Shown: positions 54,256 to 63,076 of the stretch, in pieces
How positions within the stretch are numbered: the stretch's first letter is position 1
Layout: each line of letters opens with the position of its first letter
Assembly: GCF_002197755.1 (NCBI RefSeq)
Contig: NZ_NHOT01000005.1
Location: 124,001-188,000 of the forward strand
Direction: 5' to 3'
DNA: 64,000 nt
Origin: Pedobacter sp. AJM
GTDB taxonomy: Bacteria; Bacteroidota; Bacteroidia; Sphingobacteriales; Sphingobacteriaceae
Made by a program: the position numbers and the translations under genes
Notes under the pieces: generated by a model
Databases searched by the model: none
What the model saw: only the letters and a program-made list of their open reading frames with translations
Told to the model about the DNA's origin: nothing

Positions 54256-55341
54256 ATGAAAAGAGTATTTCTAGGTATAATTTTAGCAGGAGCGGTAAGC
54301 GCTGCATTTGCTCAGAAAAGTGAGGTTAATGAAGCTAAAAAAGCATGGGGAATTTTTCAGTTAACAACACAAGGTGCAACACCTTTAGATAAAAAACTAG
54401 AATCAATTAAAACCGGTCTAGCCCATACAGATAAAGCCATTGCAGATGAAAAGTCTAAAGTAATGCCTGAAGCCTGGACATATCGTGCATTATTTGCTTC
54501 TTCAGCTGCCATTTTAGATACCGTGAATGCAGCTAATGCAGACGCGAATTTAAAAATCGCTCAGGATGCATTGGTAGAAGCTAAAAAGCTGGATACCAAA
54601 GGCTCAGAAAAAGAAAACATTACACTGGCAGAAACCAATGTGTCCAATGCGGTAAGAAATGCCGGTGTATTGGCATATAATAAAAAAGATTATAAAACGG
54701 CTTATGCTAAATTTGTTCAGGCTACTGTAATCAATCCTGCAGATACTTCTATGTACCTGAATGCGGGAATTGCTGCAAGAAATGTGGAAGATTATCCAGG
54801 CATGATTCAACAGTTTAAAAAGGTGATCTCTTTAAACTCTCCACAATCTAAAGATTTGTACAATGAATTGGTTGATGTCACGTTAAGAAAACAAAAGGAT
54901 ACTACCGCTGCGCTGGCTTTAATTGCTGAAGCAGTAGCCAAATATCCTGATAATGCTGATTTGATCAAAACCGAAACACAGATTTATATCGACAGGGGAG
55001 ATGTAGCGAAATCTGAGCAGATGTTAAATACTTTAGCCACAAAAGAACCAAATAATGCCAGCTATCAGGTGTTATTGGGAAATATTTATTTCTCTCAAGC
55101 ATTGAAACTTCAGGCAGACCGGAATAAAATTGACCAGAAGAAGGTGAAAGAATTTAATGAAATCACCACCAAAATGAATGGCTTACTGGATAAATCATTG
55201 CCATTTTATAAAAAAGCATTGGAAATCGATCCGAAAAATGCTGGTGCTTTAGAAACGTTAAAAACCATTTATGCGTTTAGAAACGATACTAAAAACTATA
55301 ATGATGTAAAGGCAAAATTAGATGCCTTGCCAAAGCAATAG
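54256..55341 (+). CDS. TPR-repeat protein, secreted (copy 1)
   Basis: 361 residues. Signal peptide MKRVFLGIILAGAVSAAFAQ. Tetratricopeptide-like helices include NAGVLAYNKKDYKTAYAKFV, VEDYPGMIQQFKKVISL and LLGNIYFSQALKLQADRNKI, giving a series of 34-residue repeats from about residue 130 to 350. It probably acts as a protein-protein interaction scaffold in the periplasm. It is a paralogue of the following gene: same length class, same SEVNEAKKA/SQILIARNS start after the signal, and same repeat order. A terminator at 55358-55394 separates them. Confidence 0.85.
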   Translation: MKRVFLGIILAGAVSAAFAQKSEVNEAKKAWGIFQLTTQGATPLDKKLESIKTGLAHTDKAIADEKSKVMPEAWTYRALFASSAAILDTVNAANADANLKIAQDALVEAKKLDTKGSEKENITLAETNVSNAVRNAGVLAYNKKDYKTAYAKFVQATVINPADTSMYLNAGIAARNVEDYPGMIQQFKKVISLNSPQSKDLYNELVDVTLRKQKDTTAALALIAEAVAKYPDNADLIKTETQIYIDRGDVAKSEQMLNTLATKEPNNASYQVLLGNIYFSQALKLQADRNKIDQKKVKEFNEITTKMNGLLDKSLPFYKKALEIDPKNAGALETLKTIYAFRNDTKNYNDVKAKLDALPKQ

Positions 55342-55357
55342 TTGAAAGCTAAAATTT

Positions 55358-55394
55358 AAAAAAGAGTCCTGATTTAAGTCAGGACTCTTTTTTT
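55358..55394 (+). terminator. intrinsic terminator between the TPR genes
   Basis: AGAGTCCTGA and TCAGGACTCT form a perfect 10-bp stem around TTTAAG, followed by eight T. Confidence 0.85.
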
Positions 55395-55448
55395 TTGCTT
55401 AATTTTACCGAACTAGCATTTTTTATACCTATCAATATTTGATTTACT

Positions 55449-56594
55449 ATGCATAATGGTTTTAAGCTATTCACAGCAATTCTAGTTTCCGCCTCACTAC
55501 ATTCTTTTGCCCAGAAAAGTCAGATTCTCATTGCCCGAAATTCGGTTGGGAAACTTCAGGCTTCCATAGCCAATAAGGATGATGAGAAGAAACAACTTTC
55601 CATTGTTGCGGAAGGCTTAAAAGCTATTGAATCTGCAGAAAAGGATAATAAAACAAAAAACTGGGCAGAAACCTGGTCACTGAAATCATACCTGACATCT
55701 TATGCCGCAATTATTGATACCGATGCTGCCAATTCAGATAAATTTTACGAAGCCGCAAATGCTGCCATTAAACAGGCCAGAGGTTTAGATAAATATGAAG
55801 ATAATTCTGGTCTGATTAAGGCTTCCAACCACAATATCCTGATCAAAAAACAGGAGCTGGGCAATGCTTCTTATTTTAATAATGATTTTAAGGAAGCTTA
55901 TGATGATTTAAAAGAGGTTAGCGACAGTTTTCCTGCGGATACTACCTTGGCCTTAAATACAGCCATTTGTGCACTGAATATTCAAAATTATGATGAGGCC
56001 ATTAATTATTTTAAAAGGGCTAAAGATAACGGCATTCGCAATGCATCAATGTTTCAAAAGCTGGCTCAGTTATATGCATCAAAATACGACAATGAAACAG
56101 CCATTAAAACCCTTGAAGAGGGGTTATTGAAAAATCCGTTTCATCATAATCTGACCAATGAGTATATCAATTTGCTTTTAGATACAGAAAATTACGCCAA
56201 AGCAACCAGTTTGATTGAAGGCAACCTTAAAGTTGAAAAGGCGAACAAACTGCTTTATTTCTTATATGGATATCTACAACAGGCCGGTGGAAATAATTCG
56301 ACTGCAATCCTGGCTTATGACAAAGCGCTGGCTACAGATCAAAATTACTTTGATGCTTTGTATCAGTTGAGCCTGGCATATATCAATACGGCAAATGAAA
56401 CTTTGAAAAAAAGCGACCCTGAAAAGGCAGCTAAATATAATTCATTAATTAACCGTGCACAGTTTGCTTTGCAGCGGGCAAATGAAATTAATCCCAACGA
56501 TAAAAAAACGGTTCAGCTATTGGCAGATATCTATTCCCGGAAAAAAGATACGGACAAAGTACAGGAACTAAACCGCAAACTTCAGGAATTATAA
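55449..56594 (+). CDS. TPR-repeat protein, secreted (copy 2)
   Basis: 381 residues with a probable signal peptide (MHNGFKLFTAILVSASLHSFAQ). TPR-type helices run from about residue 135 to 370: NASYFNNDFKEAYDDLKEVS, IQNYDEAINYFKRAKDNGI and ALYQLSLAYINTANETLKK. The first 120 residues match the neighbouring TPR protein in layout (alpha-helical NWAETWSLKSYLTSYAAII against AWTYRALFASSAAILD), suggesting duplication. The protein is probably periplasmic; the partner is unknown. Confidence 0.82.
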   Translation: MHNGFKLFTAILVSASLHSFAQKSQILIARNSVGKLQASIANKDDEKKQLSIVAEGLKAIESAEKDNKTKNWAETWSLKSYLTSYAAIIDTDAANSDKFYEAANAAIKQARGLDKYEDNSGLIKASNHNILIKKQELGNASYFNNDFKEAYDDLKEVSDSFPADTTLALNTAICALNIQNYDEAINYFKRAKDNGIRNASMFQKLAQLYASKYDNETAIKTLEEGLLKNPFHHNLTNEYINLLLDTENYAKATSLIEGNLKVEKANKLLYFLYGYLQQAGGNNSTAILAYDKALATDQNYFDALYQLSLAYINTANETLKKSDPEKAAKYNSLINRAQFALQRANEINPNDKKTVQLLADIYSRKKDTDKVQELNRKLQEL

Positions 56595-56654
56595 TAGGAC
56601 TCAAACCGCAACAAGGGGGAAGCCTTTAAATACTAACTTAACATAATATAAATT

Positions 56655-56789
56655 ATGAGACTAATATTATTACTTATTATTACTATCCAAAAAGCTATGT
56701 CATTGCCAAAATCACGCTTGAAAGTCATAAAGGAAGTTTTAGATACTTTTATTGAAAATAACAATATTCATTCAGCATTATTGAAATAA
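56655..56789 (+). CDS. short ORF (44 codons), possible gene remnant at island edge
   Basis: Reads MRLILLLIITIQKAMSLPKS then RLKVIKEVLDTFIENNNIHS and ALLK. The N-terminus is hydrophobic and the second half is a charged helix. It may be a truncated gene rather than a functional protein; I recognise no family. It lies in the 266-base AT-rich gap between the host TPR gene and the defence island, facing away from the island genes. Confidence 0.3.
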   Translation: MRLILLLIITIQKAMSLPKSRLKVIKEVLDTFIENNNIHSALLK

Positions 56790-56860
56790 TCAATATTTAA
56801 GTTTATTGCACCTATGATTTGCAGTCTAGCTTCGGTAACGGATTTGTTTTTATACAGCGT

Positions 56861-57691
56861 CTATTGACTCATGAGATAGGCAAAAAACTTAATTTCTTTT
56901 AATTCCTTTTCCCTTAAATGGCCAGTCTCAGTGTCTTTGATTACCCTCAGTACCTCAGTCAGCATATTGCTAGGAAAAAAAAACTTTATGTCTTCCCTAA
57001 TCAAGCGATCAGGCATCCCATCTTTAAACTCAAACAAGTACAACCTGGTGCCACTCTCTTCCAACAGTTTATTAGCTTCCAGTCTGACCTCTTCAAGCGA
57101 TACTGCCTCTACATTATTTCGGTATTCATCCATTTTATAGGAAAGCGTGCGTTTGTCGCCATTGACCTCCACGTTGAAGAAAATATCCTCATCCCTGCCC
57201 TTGTACATCCTTGGCCAGAAATAGGGTTTGATATTGGCCGTGTTACCGGTCAGCCAGTGTCTATCGGCCCTGAATGTATACGCCACTGAAGTAACCTGCC
57301 TCCCCCAATAGTTGACCTTTGCAATCAGCGCATTCAACCGCTGGGGATATACCTGATGGGCTGGATTATCCTTCCGGTATGGTTTTCTGGCGATCGATGC
57401 ATAATAATCCAGTTCATCTCTGGTAAAGAAATTATAACCGCCCAGGTAATATTCCATTTGGTAGCCCATTGTCCCTACCATATAATTCCGGTAACCGTCA
57501 TTCGATTCAAACTTTACGTCCGTTACGCCCAATACTTTAAAAGCTTCGTAAACCAGGTGCTTGAAGGGGTACTCTTTACCATCCACCACTACGTAATATT
57601 GGCTCCAGACACTGTCCTTTGGGATTCCATCCCGGTCAATTGCTTTTGCTGCCCCGCTTATCGCCTCTTGGGTAAGTATGCTTAATTTCAT
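56861..57691 (-). CDS. third protein of the ATPase-HNH defence cassette; KEYPFK-type N-terminal module
   Basis: 276 residues, no known full-length family. The first 60 residues, ITQEAISGAAKAIDRDGIPK with YYVVVDGKEYPFKHLVYEAF, follow the pattern (id..g.p...s..Y.v..dGk.YP.K..v..A) seen at the N-terminus of several modified-DNA restriction proteins such as ScoMcrA/MrcB-like enzymes. The remaining part includes MGYQMEYYLGGYNFFTRDEL, KVNYWGRQVTSVAYTFRADR and a highly charged C-terminus. No catalytic motif could be identified. It lies 49 bases downstream of the HNH gene on the same strand, so it is probably expressed with it as a sensor, specificity or accessory subunit. The N-terminal resemblance is a recollection, not a search result. 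Confidence 0.65.
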   Translation of the reverse strand: MKLSILTQEAISGAAKAIDRDGIPKDSVWSQYYVVVDGKEYPFKHLVYEAFKVLGVTDVKFESNDGYRNYMVGTMGYQMEYYLGGYNFFTRDELDYYASIARKPYRKDNPAHQVYPQRLNALIAKVNYWGRQVTSVAYTFRADRHWLTGNTANIKPYFWPRMYKGRDEDIFFNVEVNGDKRTLSYKMDEYRNNVEAVSLEEVRLEANKLLEESGTRLYLFEFKDGMPDRLIREDIKFFFPSNMLTEVLRVIKDTETGHLREKELKEIKFFAYLMSQ

Positions 57692-57740
57692 AATTCTTTT
57701 TTAAAAAGATGCTTTGATATCGCAACACTATTTTTCGCTA

Positions 57741-58946
57741 TTACTTGCCGGGGCGGGCTGGCAGATCCTGAATAAATTTCAGCAGTTCAGTTTCCTTTAA
57801 AAGATCAGCGTGGAATTTGGCCATCGGTCTTTTGTGGAAATCCTTTTTCACCATGAAATTACCGACAAAATGCCGGTAAAGATCATCCTTGGTCGGGTAA
57901 AGATAATGGCCGTGCTCACTTTTTCCCTGCCAGTAAGCCTTGATCATCGATTTGGAATGACCGGTCGATTTCATCAACATTTCTGCCGCAATATCAGCAT
58001 GCCCGGGATAAATATCTGCTATCCTGAAGAGCTTCTGCGTTGCGGTTGCACGCTCGCCCAGGCCTTTTTCCACTCCTTTTTTAAGGGTGAAAGATACCGG
58101 AACATCCGTGACACCCTTTGAAAGAAAGTCCCTGACACTTACTCCCGTCGTAAATTCAAAAACATCCTCGTATCCTTCCACATAGGGATGGCAATGTTCA
58201 TCTATGTCCATTTCCTGCTCCACTTTAAGTGTTGAATTGCAGACAGTACAACTGGGAACAAGATTAAAAAAACTGAGCGCGAGAAAGGGATATCTTGCTT
58301 TGGAGTAAAAATGATCGAATTCAGGCCGGATTACCTTTCTTGTGTCTATAGGATCATCTTTGCGGAGCACTGTGGGTATAGGCGGCTGAAAGACAGTAAT
58401 AGTGTACATCCTGTTACAATAAGGGCAACAGCTCACGCCCAGTTTCCTGGCCAGCTGATAGCCATCCCACCTGTCTTCTGCTCCGCTTTTGCCTATAAAC
58501 TTATCATAATCCCAGACATATTTTAGTCCGGCAATAAATGGTTGAAAAGATTTTAGGTAAGCTAGTTTCTTCTTGTTACCCAAATCGATATATAGCTTAA
58601 ATCGTGGGTAAACAAGTGTAATGAGTCTCTTAACACTCTTCAGATCGCCACTCAAGGTTATCTTGAAAAGTTTATCCAATACATCCAATATGTATTGGAT
58701 ATCAGTATGCATAGCCATGTCCGCATAACTTACATTATTAAATTTCAGCGCTTTGGCGACTTTCTCTGAAAACCCGGTAAGCAGCACATCAAAAGCAGCT
58801 TCCAGATATGGACTCCTTAAAGCCAGCGCCCGTGCCCCTTCAAAATAAGATACCACCTGCTTGAATCTATCGTAAACCTTTACATTCAAACCATTATAAT
58901 GCTCTTTTGCCAGCTCTTTTAATGGTAAAAAGGATAAGTCGATCAT
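57741..58946 (-). CDS. HNH endonuclease, partner of ABC-class ATPase (PtuB-like architecture)
   Basis: 401 residues. The nuclease core has CCPYCNRMY (C174-x-x-C177), RPEFDHFYSK (His 212) and FFNLVPSCTVCNSTLK (N228, C233-x-x-C236), a zinc-bound HNH fold. The first 165 residues are alpha-helical without a recognisable domain; about 160 residues after the core are also unrecognised. The gene overlaps the ATPase stop by four bases (58943-58946, ATGA). In Septu systems the ATPase PtuA is paired with an HNH protein PtuB, and this gene sits in the same place, though PtuB is usually shorter. It likely cuts DNA or RNA after ATPase signalling. Confidence 0.85.
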   Translation of the reverse strand: MIDLSFLPLKELAKEHYNGLNVKVYDRFKQVVSYFEGARALALRSPYLEAAFDVLLTGFSEKVAKALKFNNVSYADMAMHTDIQYILDVLDKLFKITLSGDLKSVKRLITLVYPRFKLYIDLGNKKKLAYLKSFQPFIAGLKYVWDYDKFIGKSGAEDRWDGYQLARKLGVSCCPYCNRMYTITVFQPPIPTVLRKDDPIDTRKVIRPEFDHFYSKARYPFLALSFFNLVPSCTVCNSTLKVEQEMDIDEHCHPYVEGYEDVFEFTTGVSVRDFLSKGVTDVPVSFTLKKGVEKGLGERATATQKLFRIADIYPGHADIAAEMLMKSTGHSKSMIKAYWQGKSEHGHYLYPTKDDLYRHFVGNFMVKKDFHKRPMAKFHADLLKETELLKFIQDLPARPGK

Positions 58947-60904
58947 ATTTCCGTATGGTTATTGTTCAAATAAATCTCATATTTTTCCTGTAGTCTGCTC
59001 CTGATCCATCCTTCTCCGATCTGGTCGATCACAACGGGGATCTGCTGCTCTGAGATCGGATCATTCACCTTTTCCCCTTCCAACTGATCGAGCAATTTGT
59101 AGATGACCTTTTTTGCCAGCAGGCCGATATGTGCACCCTCCAGAAAAAAATTATCCGAAAGCAGTTCATGTATGTTGGCGCCGAAACTCTTATTCAAGGT
59201 GGGTATCACAAAAGTCTTGTGCTCGGCTTCAGCACCAGTAACCGGTGACCGTTCATCCCGCCGCCCCTTTCTGATGGATAAAAGGTGATTGGAAGGCATG
59301 TCGCTAGCGATAAAAGGGGAATGACTGGTGATGATCAGCTGGATCAGCTTTCCAGGTAAGATCGTAGGCAAAAATCGGTCAATAAAATCAAGAAACTGCA
59401 CCTGCCATTTCGGATGAAAATACAGATCACCCTCGTCGATAAGCACAAGTAATTTGTTCTGTTCCGCTTTGCTGATCCCCCGTGAATTGGAATCGACGAG
59501 CGCATAAAAACGTGAAAACAGGGTGAGCATGCCCAGTTCCCCCGAACTCAGGTCCTGGAAGGTAAAGTTCATGTACTCATCCATCCACACCGTATTGCAG
59601 TATTGATCATGTATATCCTTCAAATGCTGATCGGCAAGCGCGTAAAACCCCGTACCGAAAAACCCCTCCCGATAAACAGGTTCCATCAGCCCATCCAATA
59701 CTTTGAATGCCTTCAAGTGATATGAAAGTGCAGAGTCACCGAGCCCACCTCCAGCCTTTTTATTCACAGCCAATTCAAGACCTGAAGCATAATCAATCAG
59801 GCCGTCTAATCCCGCACGCAGATCAGCTGATTTCATTAAATCCAACAACGTGTTAAAAACCTGCTCCTTATAATCATCCAACCCGATGTAAGTGCGCTGC
59901 ATGATGTCGGAGGTCTGTAAGATGTGCGTGTAGATTAAATAGTTGAAGTAATGCCTGTAAAAAATTCTGCGAGGATCTTTTTCTGCCTTTATTTCCTGAC
60001 TATCAAGTAATTCCAACCATCGCCTCAGTACTTTAAAAATCTGAGCGGCAGAAACAATGCCCTTGACCGATGTAGGATTGTCATCTATCCTGATCAGCCC
60101 CCTTCTTGGCGCATCACTGAAATATACCATAATCCGGTGATCCCTTCGTGTAAATGGTAATAGATCCTTATAAGAGAGAAAGAAGGAAATCCGTCGTGAA
60201 TCCTCCATGATGGAATGTGCACCAACCTCTGAAAGCCTGTGCATCATAAAATCCCGGCCGTGGGTGCCATGGGGATCATTCACAATGGTCTGCAGGTCTT
60301 TCCTGATCAGATAATTTGTGCTGATGTTACTGATGGAATAGCTTTCCTCGTGTTCATTGTCAAAGACATTCGAATAATAGACCACATCCAAAGGCAGGTG
60401 AATTTCATCCCATGAAAATTCCTTGATTTCATGCAGGGATACCCTTGAACCATCGAAACTGTTCTCAATATCCTCTTCCACTAATCTCCACTGCTCACTG
60501 GCATACACGATAAACTCCGACTCATGTCCAACCCGTTTGCGTAAAAAAATAAGAATGTCCCAGCAGTTGTTCTGCCCGTATTCCATAAAATTGGGATGCC
60601 CACTAGCATAGAAGGCCAGGTAATTCAGCAATGTACTCTTTCCTGCACCATTTTCCCCAAGGATAGCTTTTACGTCAATGATGTTTCGGTGAAACAAATC
60701 TTCGATCCTGTCTGTGATGGGCGAAATGGAAAGAAGTGGCCGGTCAGTTATCTTATCTGATTCAATCTTCGCAGTGAAATCGATATTTACTACCGAGCTT
60801 AGGTTGAACGACTGTTGCCGGATGTTCCTGTACTGGTGAACGTAAGCAAAAACCAAGCCTATTGCATCATCAGTATATCTTGTTGATGGTGAGCGTATAA
60901 TCAT
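58943..60904 (-). CDS. ABC-class AAA ATPase, PtuA-like, of the defence cassette
   Basis: 653 residues. Walker A ILGENGAGKSTLLNYL at residues 81-96, signature-like FQDLSSGELGMLTLFSRF at 449-466, Walker B LLVLIDEGDLYFHPKWQVQF at 485-504 and the switch histidine in IITSHSPFIAS at 525-535. The long insert (about residues 100-440) is presumably helical and forms the head found in overcoming-lysogenization-defect/RecF-like ATPases. It resembles the ATPases of Septu and other ATPase-nuclease defence systems. It follows qatD by 124 bases in the same direction. The stop overlaps the HNH gene start. Confidence 0.88.
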   Translation of the reverse strand: MIIRSPSTRYTDDAIGLVFAYVHQYRNIRQQSFNLSSVVNIDFTAKIESDKITDRPLLSISPITDRIEDLFHRNIIDVKAILGENGAGKSTLLNYLAFYASGHPNFMEYGQNNCWDILIFLRKRVGHESEFIVYASEQWRLVEEDIENSFDGSRVSLHEIKEFSWDEIHLPLDVVYYSNVFDNEHEESYSISNISTNYLIRKDLQTIVNDPHGTHGRDFMMHRLSEVGAHSIMEDSRRISFFLSYKDLLPFTRRDHRIMVYFSDAPRRGLIRIDDNPTSVKGIVSAAQIFKVLRRWLELLDSQEIKAEKDPRRIFYRHYFNYLIYTHILQTSDIMQRTYIGLDDYKEQVFNTLLDLMKSADLRAGLDGLIDYASGLELAVNKKAGGGLGDSALSYHLKAFKVLDGLMEPVYREGFFGTGFYALADQHLKDIHDQYCNTVWMDEYMNFTFQDLSSGELGMLTLFSRFYALVDSNSRGISKAEQNKLLVLIDEGDLYFHPKWQVQFLDFIDRFLPTILPGKLIQLIITSHSPFIASDMPSNHLLSIRKGRRDERSPVTGAEAEHKTFVIPTLNKSFGANIHELLSDNFFLEGAHIGLLAKKVIYKLLDQLEGEKVNDPISEQQIPVVIDQIGEGWIRSRLQEKYEIYLNNNHTEI

Positions 60905-61028
60905 TAATTTATTTTTTGAAGTGACAATTGACCTTTATATAATCAGTTTTTAGTGATGTTTTTTAAACTTAGATTGTCTTGGCTATAATATTCACCAGTT
61001 ACATACTCATTGTTGTGCTATTGTTCAT

Positions 61029-61757
61029 TTAGCCAAGAATAGACAATAGTCTACGAAAATTCCCCTTAATGCTTCTAGATATCTCTTCTACCGGCATACC
61101 CCATATTCCGGACAAGAACTGCTCTACAATCTCAATATCCCACGGCCCTCCTTCATTCCCATTGACAGGAATAAAGGGTCCATCAGATTCTGTAAGTAAA
61201 GCAGACCGCGGAATTTTTGATATGATTTTACGTCCGCTTTCTGAATTCGTCATCGCCACATTAACCGAAAAAAAATATCCGGCATTTACAATCTGTTCTA
61301 TCAGCGATGTAGGTCCTGAATACCAATGAAATATTGCAGACTCGATATTGTTAGCTTTTAGCCTGTCAAGTACCTCCTTTTCTGCCCTACGCGAATGTAT
61401 ACTCAGGATTTTCTTTTTTCCAGATACCGCCATCAATATCTGCTCAAAGCTCTCCAGTTGCAAGTCTTTCGAGGCATAGCCCTGCCGTGAGAAATCAAGC
61501 CCGATTTCCCCGATGTAGGAGGTACGGTCAAGGTTACGAAAGAAAAGATCCATCTCCCTATTATGATGTTCAGCATAGAGGGGATGCATTCCGAGCGATA
61601 GCCGGATCTTTTTAAAAGGCTGCACGTGAGGATACCCCAGTTCAAAGTGACTGGGCAAACTGCTCATCGCAATCACCGTGATACCTTCACCCTCACATCG
61701 TTTCAGTACCGCATTTGGATCGGCATACATATCAATATGGCAGTGTGTATCAATCAT
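61029..61757 (-). CDS. qatD: TatD-family DNase, QatD of the Qat anti-phage system
   Basis: 242 residues. TatD metal-binding motifs: MIDTHCHIDMYADPN (H-x-H), IGEIGLDFSRQG (Glu), LSIHSRRAEKEV (His), FHWYSGP (His) and TESDGPFIPVN (Asp). It is a metal-dependent hydrolase, and in Qat systems this gene follows qatC. Its ATG (61755-61757) overlaps the stop of qatC by one base. The role of each Qat protein is not worked out, but the four-gene set is known to protect against phage. Confidence 0.88.
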   Translation of the reverse strand: MIDTHCHIDMYADPNAVLKRCEGEGITVIAMSSLPSHFELGYPHVQPFKKIRLSLGMHPLYAEHHNREMDLFFRNLDRTSYIGEIGLDFSRQGYASKDLQLESFEQILMAVSGKKKILSIHSRRAEKEVLDRLKANNIESAIFHWYSGPTSLIEQIVNAGYFFSVNVAMTNSESGRKIISKIPRSALLTESDGPFIPVNGNEGGPWDIEIVEQFLSGIWGMPVEEISRSIKGNFRRLLSILG

Positions 61758-63076
61758 TAAATTCCAGCTCTGGTTTTCGCATCGGGACTTCCGATCTGCG
61801 AAAATAAAGCTTTTAATTCAGATCTTGTGCGCTCGACCAACGCTACATAGGGCCCAAGTTTCAAAATGTCAGATACTCCGTTGATGATCAGCTCCTGTTT
61901 AATTTCTTTCGGGCTTAAGTCATGTTTGAGAAAGGCAAGGCAGGCTGCAATATCCTGACCTTTCTTTACGTAGAAGTTAAGGTCACTGATCCGGTCTCCA
62001 TAGTCTGCATCCTTATCGGCACTTATCTGTATCAGGGCAGCCCTTCTGTAGATACAGGGCATGCATGCGCCACAATGTTTGGCATCAGGGTTCCACTTCC
62101 TCATATCGTGCCGGCGTTTTCCGCAAGAATTTGACTTTAAAAGCGTATTGATTTCCGGGTTATACGGAGCAAGCGAGCTAACCATTTCTCCTTTCGTGCT
62201 GAACTCAAAAGGATTACTAAGCTGGGTCTGAATCCCTAACCCCTGAAAGAGTACATTCACACCGTCGATCACCTTTGGGTGCGTCGTGCGGGTGCTACAG
62301 GCACTTCGCCTTGAAGGGCTCAAAGGATAGTTCAAAGAAACGCTCCCATTTTCCGGAACTATCAGGCTCTTGCCCAATGCATCTGAAACCATACCGCCCA
62401 AGCCAATAAACAGGATAGACCGGGACCTGAACGTAGTTTCCCGTTTTTTGTTCTGTTTTTCAAGCTCCACCTTGACAGATGGCACCGATAAAAGCCTTCC
62501 TGCATATTTGCTGTTCAAATCATCAAGCAGCTCCTTCTGATCCCCCTTTGGCCCCTTCATTTGGGGATCATAGTGGGACACGACTACGAGTTTATGTCCA
62601 GCATTTTCCTCCAAATATTTTATCGCACCGATAAGAGAATCAAGTCCTCCCGAAAACAGATTAACCTGCCCCAGCCCATCATTAAACCTATCCTCGAGAT
62701 CAGCGGCAGGCAGGGTAATCTCACCTTGTTGAAAATCGACTTCCCAATAGTCTCCGGTTAAAAATGACAGCAGTGAAGATAACTCCACTTTGAATGGTTT
62801 CCATAACGCCGGATCCCGGACAGGAAAAACCACGTTTAGTTCGCGAGACCAACCATCCACAGAGTTGGCCCTGCGCAGCACAAAGCGGTCAATACCATAA
62901 ACTGCCGCAGAAATCATAAAGAAATCAACGGCCTGTTTGGAGGCCTTGCCTGCAAAAGGCAGCAGATCCGAGAAATTGCATTTTACAGTTGAACTGCCAT
63001 AATCGCCACCGTCTAAATTTATTTTCAACTGGCCGGCATCATAAGCTGCCGCTCCTACAAGTATATTAATTTTCAT
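61757..63076 (-). CDS. qatC: QueC-like ATP-pyrophosphatase, QatC of the Qat anti-phage system
   Basis: 439 residues from the ATG at 63074-63076; a TTG two codons earlier is possible. The PP-loop NLFSGGLDSLIGAIKYL near residue 140 is that of QueC/ExsB-type 7-cyano-7-deazaguanine synthases, and the C-terminal zinc site is SCGKRRHDMRKWNPDAKHCG with ACMPCIYRR (C-x-x-C-x-x-C). It is much longer than true QueC (about 220 residues), with an extra N-terminal domain of about 130 residues. QatC in other systems has this form, and deazaguanine modification of DNA or a protein is a possible activity. Its 5' end overlaps qatB by 11 bases. Confidence 0.88.
   Translation of the reverse strand: MKINILVGAAAYDAGQLKINLDGGDYGSSTVKCNFSDLLPFAGKASKQAVDFFMISAAVYGIDRFVLRRANSVDGWSRELNVVFPVRDPALWKPFKVELSSLLSFLTGDYWEVDFQQGEITLPAADLEDRFNDGLGQVNLFSGGLDSLIGAIKYLEENAGHKLVVVSHYDPQMKGPKGDQKELLDDLNSKYAGRLLSVPSVKVELEKQNKKRETTFRSRSILFIGLGGMVSDALGKSLIVPENGSVSLNYPLSPSRRSACSTRTTHPKVIDGVNVLFQGLGIQTQLSNPFEFSTKGEMVSSLAPYNPEINTLLKSNSCGKRRHDMRKWNPDAKHCGACMPCIYRRAALIQISADKDADYGDRISDLNFYVKKGQDIAACLAFLKHDLSPKEIKQELIINGVSDILKLGPYVALVERTRSELKALFSQIGSPDAKTRAGI

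Noticed and set aside
61757..63076. QueC-like gene considered as a true queuosine or preQ0 synthesis gene
   Set aside because: It is about twice the length of QueC, has an extra N-terminal domain, and lies between qatB and a TatD-type gene, the Qat order. No queD, queE or folE-like gene is nearby.
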